Below, piece by piece: positions 57,855-64,000 of a stretch of DNA of 64,000 bases (the first letter of the stretch is position 1; every line of letters starts with the position of its first letter). Both the position numbers and the translations under genes were made by a program. This DNA is from Siphonodentalium dalli (Eukaryota > Mollusca > Scaphopoda > Gadilida > Siphonodentaliidae): contig CP136062.1 in the NCBI GenBank assembly GCA_032622095.1, positions 131,951,282-132,015,281 of the forward strand. The letters run 5' to 3'. Under the pieces are notes generated by a model that ran no database searches, had not been told where the DNA came from, and saw only the letters and a list, made by a program, of their open reading frames with translations.

Positions 57855-59025
57855 TTGATTGCACCAAGTTTCACAATGAAAATGCTTGTTCCTATATTCT
57901 CTATATGTGACCGATTATGGTGCAAATTTTCTCTATTGAAAGGGCCTGGAACCCGTCAATGGAAAGGGTCAGGGCCCTTTCACATAACAGGTATAACAAG
58001 GGGGGATTACCTGGTACAATAGTTTTGGCATTGGTGTCAGTTCCCAATTTGGGGTGTGGCTCACATGAAATACAACTAATTTTAAAATGTGCGAAGCAGT
58101 TCCAGACTGGATGTGGTCTGTCTGATAAATGAAAATTACTCCATTTTGTGGGCTCATATTATGACAAACAAATTACGTCTTTCATGTTAGTTATTGAAAA
58201 GAGAAAACAGGGGTAAATTTTATGTTATTTTGATAAATTTTTCTGACTTCTGTGATGCTTACAAAACCAATTAGAAGTGGCAACTTGATTATATAGTTTA
58301 CGGAATAACTATTTTTGTAAAAATCTATTTGACTATAATACACTGATATAGTCGTATGTTTCATTGCTATTAATACCACCATTTCAACAGGAAACCAAAA
58401 CATGCGTGTGTTGTGTCTGACTCATGAGGTTTCTCACTTACGTGTTAGAATTGACAAACGCCTTAGATGAACAAAACAACACATAAAATCAGAAGATCTT
58501 AAATTAGAGTTAGTGATACACAATTACATGGATATCTGGTGCAAAATGATTTGATTTCCTGTGCTTGGGTTACATACTTTACATAAATACAAAAGTACTA
58601 GATTATTTCCATAGGATTTGTGCATGATCTAGCTGCTATCCTCCCCCAAATCGCATTTAACATGTGTAAGGTATTGTCACTAGTGACAGTTGTATATCGG
58701 GTTGATGATATAGCTGAAATATATTTGATATTTGGAAAGGGCAATGGGACATTCTACAAGCTTCTGCTAAAATATAATTTTGTAGTGGGAGTTTCTTAAA
58801 TATTAGTGGAGTCAAAAATACAACTCAAAGCTGTTATAAATTAGATTCTAATTCACTAGTTGCTAATATCCCGCTTAATTTAAACATTAAAGATTTGTGG
58901 GGGGTAAATTATTGATTAATATTGTCACCAAGAGTAGTCCCGATCAGCGCTTCAACATTCCCTATGCATCAATTTTGACAGCAGCTGACTTAAATTCTGT
59001 TACCTGGTTGCTATATAATCCAAAT
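57855..59025. other. Intron 3; no feature recognised
   Basis: Positions 57930-57990 have a short imperfect palindrome around gaaagggcctgg / agggccctttc. The remainder is AT-rich and unrecognised. Confidence 0.4.
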
Positions 59026-59027
59026 GA

Positions 59028-60393
59028 AAGTGTCAATGACACTGTAGCTCAACTTAGGTAGGGGAATAATTTAATGGTTGACAGTAAATGGAGGAATAGG
59101 AAAGGTGCTAATTGAAATGTCTAACCTGCGCCAAAGGATTTAGTGATGCAAAGAGTAAAATACAAGATGGCTGCTGGTGGCCATTTTTTTTGGCCAATTG
59201 ACCCCAAAAGGACTCGTTCCCATCTACGTATAATTGTTAACATCCATGACAAATTTTATGAAGATCTGACCAAAGCTACGACCTACAAATTTCATGATGA
59301 TCAGACGAACAGTACGACCTGTAGACCGCGCCAATGGATTGAATTTTGAAATCCAAGATGGCCGCTGGCAGCCATGTTTTTTGGCCGATTGACCCCACAA
59401 TGATTCGTTCCCATCTACATGTCAATGTCAACATTCATGACAAATTTCATAAAGATTAGACCAAAGGTACAACCTGTAGCCCGTGCCAAAGGATTTAGTC
59501 ATGCAAAGAGTAAAATCCAAGATGGCTGCTGGCGGCCATGTTTTTTGGCCGAACGACTCCAAAATCACTCTTTCCCATCTACATGTCAGTGTTAACATCC
59601 ATGACAAATTTAATAAAGATCAGACCAAAGGTATGACCTGTAGCCCACGCCAAAGGATTTAGTCATGCAAAGAGTAAAATGCTGGTGGCCATGTTTTTTG
59701 ACCGAATGACCCCAAAACGACTCGTTCCCATCTACATGTCATTGTTATAATTCATGACAAATTTCATGACCATCTGTCCAAAGCTACGACCTGTAGCCCG
59801 CACCAAAGGATTTAGTCATGCAAAGAGTAAAATCCAAGATGGATGCTGGCGGCCATGTTTTTTGACCGAATGACCCCAATATCACTCGTTCCCATCTACA
59901 TGTCAGTGTTAACATCCATGACAAATTTCATAAACTTCCGACCAACACAACGACCTGTAGCCCGCGCCAAAGGATTTAGTCATGCAAAGAGTAAAATCCA
60001 AGATGGCTGCTGGCAGCCATGTTTTTTGGCTGAACGACCCCAAAATCACTCGTTCCCATCTACATGTCATTGTTAACATCAATGACAAATTTCATGATGA
60101 TCAGATGAACAGTACGACCTGTAGGCCGCGCCAATGGATTGAATCTTGAAATCCAAGATGGCTGCCAGCGGCCATGTTTTATGGCCGAATGACCCCAAAA
60201 TGACTCGTTCCCATCTACATGTCAATTTCAACATTCATGACAAATTTCATGAAGATCAGACCAAAGGTACAACCTGTAGCCCACGCCAAAGGAAATTGTT
60301 GACAGACACACGGACACACGAACACACGCACACACGGACGACGGACGCCAAACCATGGCAATAGCTCAAACTTACAAAAGTAAGTTGAGCTAA
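59028..60393 (+). mobile_element. Pearl/Helentron-like element, copy 2 of the 3337 family
   Basis: Begins gtgtcaatgacactgtagctcaactta and ends acttacaaaagtaagttgagctaa. The outer blocks tagctcaactta and taagttgagcta are inverted repeats, and the last 30 bp also form a local hairpin (agctcaaacttac .. gtaagttgagct). About seven units of roughly 170 bp lie between. Many units share gccaaaggatttagtcatgc and aagagtaaaatccaagatgg. Confidence 0.9.
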
Positions 60394-60394
60394 C

Positions 60395-60836
60395 AACGGT
60401 ATTACTTTTTCCGTCGTCCATTAAATAAATTTGACACAGTCCCATGTATCTTTCCGAAATCACAGAACACCACACCGGTATCCCTAAGTATAGGTTGAGG
60501 AAAATAGTATCGCTTGATACCTAATGCTAGAGAAACACCTCTGCACTATTTCTACATAATTGAGATAAATACTGGGCTGGGAACCTGCATCATAGTTTGT
60601 TCGAAACTGGCGGCATGATCAGGGGTGGCACCCGAGTGGGCTTCAAGGGGGTTAAATCCCTTCAATATCTGGAGATGAGTTGTTGGGATGGCTCTTTAAT
60701 CCATTAGCTTGCAGATATCTTTGGAAAATATAGAAAAAAAAACAAATGTTGAAATTACCATGAGTGATATATCACCACCATTTTAAAGCAAATTATAACA
60801 TAGGTTCGGGCCCTGGAATATACACATAGTACTTAC
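60395..60836. other. Intron 3 near the exon 3 donor; no feature recognised
   Basis: AT-rich sequence without coding signal or shared repeat. Confidence 0.4.
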
Positions 60837-60978
60837 TTCCCGTTCACTATCAGTAACTGAAATATTTAGTGTTCCCATCGCCCTTATAATGGCAACTAAT
60901 GACTGTATGGTGTTACTGTATACCACAGGCTTGTACTGTTTGTTGTCTTCACTTGTGAAACCACCTTCATGAATAATT
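60837..60978 (-). CDS. GNAO1: G-alpha-o exon 3 (residues 54-101)
   Basis: This 142-bp exon lies between an acceptor ending TTTGCAG and the donor GTAAGT. It starts with the last base of the split codon for Lys54, then reads IIHEGGF, and it contains the conserved [14 protein letters not shown] segment. It encodes the end of helix alpha-1 and the first part of the helical domain that covers the nucleotide. The segment just before the donor ([12 protein letters not shown]) differs from the vertebrate sequence as I recall it; this part is variable between phyla. The next upstream exon should carry GAGESGKS and was not found in the remaining 3 kb. Confidence 0.97.
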
Positions 60979-61224
60979 CTGCAAAGGAAAGAAGTGTGAA
61001 ATTAGACAACAATCTTTATAAAATGTTGCCAATAAATTACCACAACAGTTATTTAGATCACTAGGATCAAATAAACTGGCATCCGCCACTAAAACTTGGC
61101 AATCAATTTGCTAAGGGGAAAAATGGAATATATGTTCTTTAAATGGTATACCATTGAAGAAACATGTCTGTGTTCCTAGCAAATGTTGAAGATATGGGTA
61201 CTATTTTCCAGTGGATAAGAGCAT

Positions 61225-61496
61225 TTAACCCTTTCTATAACAAATGGATTCTCCCAACAAGTTATAAACATAAATATTGAAATGATCTATTATTCATTTG
61301 GAGGGGTGTTCAGAAAAAATGAGCAGATGACAGTGTGACGAAAATATAATACAAGTGCAGAAGTATTCATATTCTTTGGTGGGAAATGTTCAGATACTAT
61401 TCAACAAATGAACTATATGGTCATTTGTTGAACCTATTTTGTGAATATTATCTTTGGGAACTACTCACCAATGAGTGTTTAGTAAATAAAGGTTTA
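61225..61496 (+). mobile_element. TTAA-B MITE upstream of exon 3
   Basis: Starts TTAACCCTTTCTATAACAAATGG and ends agtaaataaaggtttaa. The central blocks attcatttggaggggtgttc and gtgggaaatgttcagata are well preserved. It lies in the intron between exons 2 and 3. Confidence 0.9.
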
Positions 61497-61499
61497 AAT

Positions 61500-62178
61500 T
61501 CATTCCCAGAAATTATGTCCATCCTTGTCAGGATAAATTTAAAATTATGATATTCATTAAATACCTTCTTCAGATTTATAGTGAAAGCAAACTCAACATT
61601 TCAATAAATATCACGATATTTATGAATGTTGGTAACACTTAACGCATTCAGTGGAAATAGTGGAATCGTTTGAGCTATAAATGGTTATAAATTTGATGGG
61701 TCAATAATCGTATTCAAATCTTATTTAATTAACTGTGAATGAATAACAGAAAAGTTTGTAGATAAATTCTATCAATGTGCATAGAGAGATATAGGAAATT
61801 TCTCTTCAAACTTTTTGGTTATGTCTAATACCCCTAATCGAAACAAGAGTTATTCTTATAAGTTAATCCCAGTATTAGGCAAAAACATATATCTTATAAT
61901 TTAACCTCAGAGTATTAGGTATAAAATATATCTCCATAAAATTTGATAAATTTCTTGCTATCAACAATTATGTATTGGGAACAAACACCTGTCAATCATA
62001 CATCAATGGTAGAGAAACTTGATTTTATCATTTTCATTGGTCAGGTCAATTGAAACCAACAATGCTGGCACCATCCCAAATACGTGTGCAGCTGCTGTCT
62101 GCACACACACACCTGTATTTTCTGGAACAGAGTCTGACACCGAATAAGGTTATCAACCTTAATGGCTAATTATGGCCG
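61500..62178. other. Intron 2 part; no feature recognised
   Basis: AT-rich sequence without coding signal. No P-loop exon was found. Confidence 0.45.
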
Positions 62179-62180
62179 AT

Positions 62181-62677
62181 GGGGTTATTGTCACAAGGTA
62201 CTGATCACATTCGTAGCCAGCTTTTCAAATCGATCACAAATGTAGCTAGATTTTCACAGGCATAGATCACATTTTGTAGCTAGCTTTCAAATTCCATTGT
62301 TTTGTGATGCGATATATGGACATCATCGCGTGAAATTGGGACTAAAATAGCGACGTCATGCTCCAAAACTGGGTTCATGTATTAACTTATAGGAATAAAA
62401 CTTGAGCAATTTTATCAAAATGGTCGAAAACCTTAGGTAGGCCTATATAAATGATCAACTAATATTTAATTTAGTTCTTTCCTTATAAATGTAAGTTATT
62501 TTTTACTCATCTACTCAAGAATGTGATTAACCAAACAATTGGTCTCGTTCATCAGACCCACCGGAATATATATGAAAAGTTGGCTAATAATGTGATTGCC
62601 CTCGAAAAGCTAGCTACATTAGTGATCGATTTGAAAAGCTGGCTACATATGTGATCAATACCTTGTGACCCTATCAG
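62181..62677. mobile_element. Inverted-repeat element with repeated subterminal motif
   Basis: The left end ggggttattgtcacaaggta and the right end taccttgtgaccctatca pair, and pairing continues for about 110 bp. Each arm holds three versions of a 30-40 bp unit, gatcacat..gtagctagcttttcaaa. The interior of about 240 bp is unique and has no transposase. Confidence 0.85.
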
Positions 62678-62679
62678 CT

Positions 62680-64000
62680 TAATTATGTGACAACCAATTG
62701 TTTTACAGAATTCCATGAACTGTGACAGTTTAAGCTTAATTAATATGGCAATGGCATTGATCTCAACTTTAGTATGTGTAATAGCTGGTACTAATAAAAC
62801 TCTTAAAATATAAAGTCAAGATTGAGCCCTTGATCCAAAGACCTATGAGTCCACAAGCTTCACTGATATCAGACATTAGCATGTAGTGAGGTGAATATTT
62901 TAATGATATTATGTGTATATAAGTACATCTAAATATGACATGTACATGAGGAGGATGCAACAACTTGAATCTCATATATGTGTTCAATAGGTTTATAGTG
63001 TATGCATAAGCAGGCACAGGTTGCCATACATACACTTAGGCATACAAATAATCCTCTCCAGATATACTTAGAAGTATATCCAACCACATTTGAATATATA
63101 ATCTCTCTCTTTACAGTAAACAAAGTGTGACGCATACCATGTTTTGACGAATGTAGCATTCTCATTCATGAAGATAATAAATATTCCATGCATTCATTTA
63201 GAACATTCACCGTAAATTGGTTTCAATGTGCTTTGCATGATTATTATCCTGGCCATATGACATTGATTACCCATCCTCGCTTAGGAGGAAGCAATCTGAG
63301 TAGCTAATTAGTGCATCACGATTAGCATATTGACAATGTTTGAGTCCCGACCAGGTACTTGGTTAACATATATTGGACATATTGCGCACTCATTATTTTC
63401 AGTGAATCAGAGAATACACAGGCACTTTTCCCAACAAAGAATGTACTATATTCGACTAATATTAATGACCAAAAATCCCAATCACAATATAAAATTCAGA
63501 AAACACAACGTGTCTGAAGTACGCAAAGATTTGGTACTTAATTTGGTAAAAAGTTTTCAACAATAAACAAACGAAAATATTTCGCCAAATAGTCGCAGCA
63601 TATAAATCATATACTTTATAAGAATGGCATTGCATGCTGCCAATTTTGGATATGAAAGTTATGCCTACTTTCGTTTTTTAATTTATATTTTGTATTAAAC
63701 ATTAGTTGGATCCAACAGCTGCAGCTACTGTTTGCTACACTGTTGACTGTGATAAAGCACCATAGCCGCAGGGACATGTTGTTAACAAAGAGTACATAAT
63801 ATAAATAAAAAAAATCCAAAGTAAAATGTAGGGTGCCACTTTAAACAAGACAGTTTTCACCTGACTTTAAAGACGGAGAAGACTGTGATTCTGAAGACTA
63901 CAATAGTCAGTACTTATACAAACCACTTTAAAACGAGTAGTTAGGGACGTAGAGGTTCTTCTTGACAGGCAGGGGACAGATAGTGTTCAACTTGAAATTT
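62680..64000. other. Intron 2 part; no feature recognised
   Basis: AT-rich. Short open frames at 62769-63165, 63330-63566 and 63616-63819 are not recognised. The exon with GAGESGKS was looked for on the minus strand and not seen. Confidence 0.45.

Noticed and set aside
60979-64000. Search for the P-loop exon (GAGESGKS) and first exon of Go-alpha.
   Set aside because: No matching minus-strand sequence was seen; these exons most likely lie beyond the window.

Overview
The window is animal nuclear DNA. It is AT-rich, has long introns with GT..AG boundaries, and is crowded with small non-autonomous transposons. It carries one recognisable protein-coding gene, the 3' two thirds of a G protein alpha-o subunit (G-alpha-o, GNAO1 orthologue), on the minus strand. 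The protein carries the typical invertebrate version of the family. The repeats include pearl/Helentron-type elements with internal tandem repeats of about 165-170 bp and TTGAGCTAA or TCTCTTGT ends, and a tRNA-headed SINE with an AATC tail. Together these suggest a lophotrochozoan, most probably a mollusc; the species cannot be named from the sequence.

Gene layout: six coding exons run from high to low coordinate, 60978-60837, 44035-43875, 29014-28886, 25098-24969, 22996-22843 and 17981-17794. All internal boundaries are canonical and all phases join. The joined exons encode residue 54 (split codon) to residue 354 of a 354-residue Go-alpha and end in GCGLY. The exon sizes of 142, 161, 129, 130 and 154 bp are those I recall for vertebrate GNAO1. 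The first two exons, with the start codon and P-loop, are not seen and must lie beyond base 64000. The introns measure about 16.8, 14.9, 3.8, 2.0 and 4.9 kb. Positions 1-17793 are 3' UTR or downstream flank. No second gene was recognised there or in the introns.

The non-coding DNA is dominated by palindromic MITEs. (1) Pal-TA: a near-perfect hairpin of about 215 bp flanked by TA, 17 copies or fragments, probably Tc1/mariner/pogo-related. (2) A hAT-like MITE with CAAG..CTTG ends, 8-bp target duplications and a hairpin at each end, 7 copies. (3-5) Three families that begin TTAACCCTTT and sit between TTAA tetranucleotides (called here TTAA-A, -B and -C), probably piggyBac-like. They nest in one another, chain through shared TTAA sites and form mosaics. 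There are also several long fold-back elements, three pearl/Helentron-like elements and at least two SINEs.

Tandem arrays include a 42-bp minisatellite at 35340-37640, part of which is repeated in inverted order, and a 56-bp minisatellite at 46625-47520 whose single-unit counterpart lies 0.5 kb away. Most translated open frames in the window are read-throughs of these repeats. All elements inside 17982-60836 would be transcribed in the Go-alpha pre-mRNA, where the hairpins could form long double-stranded RNA; that consequence is inference.
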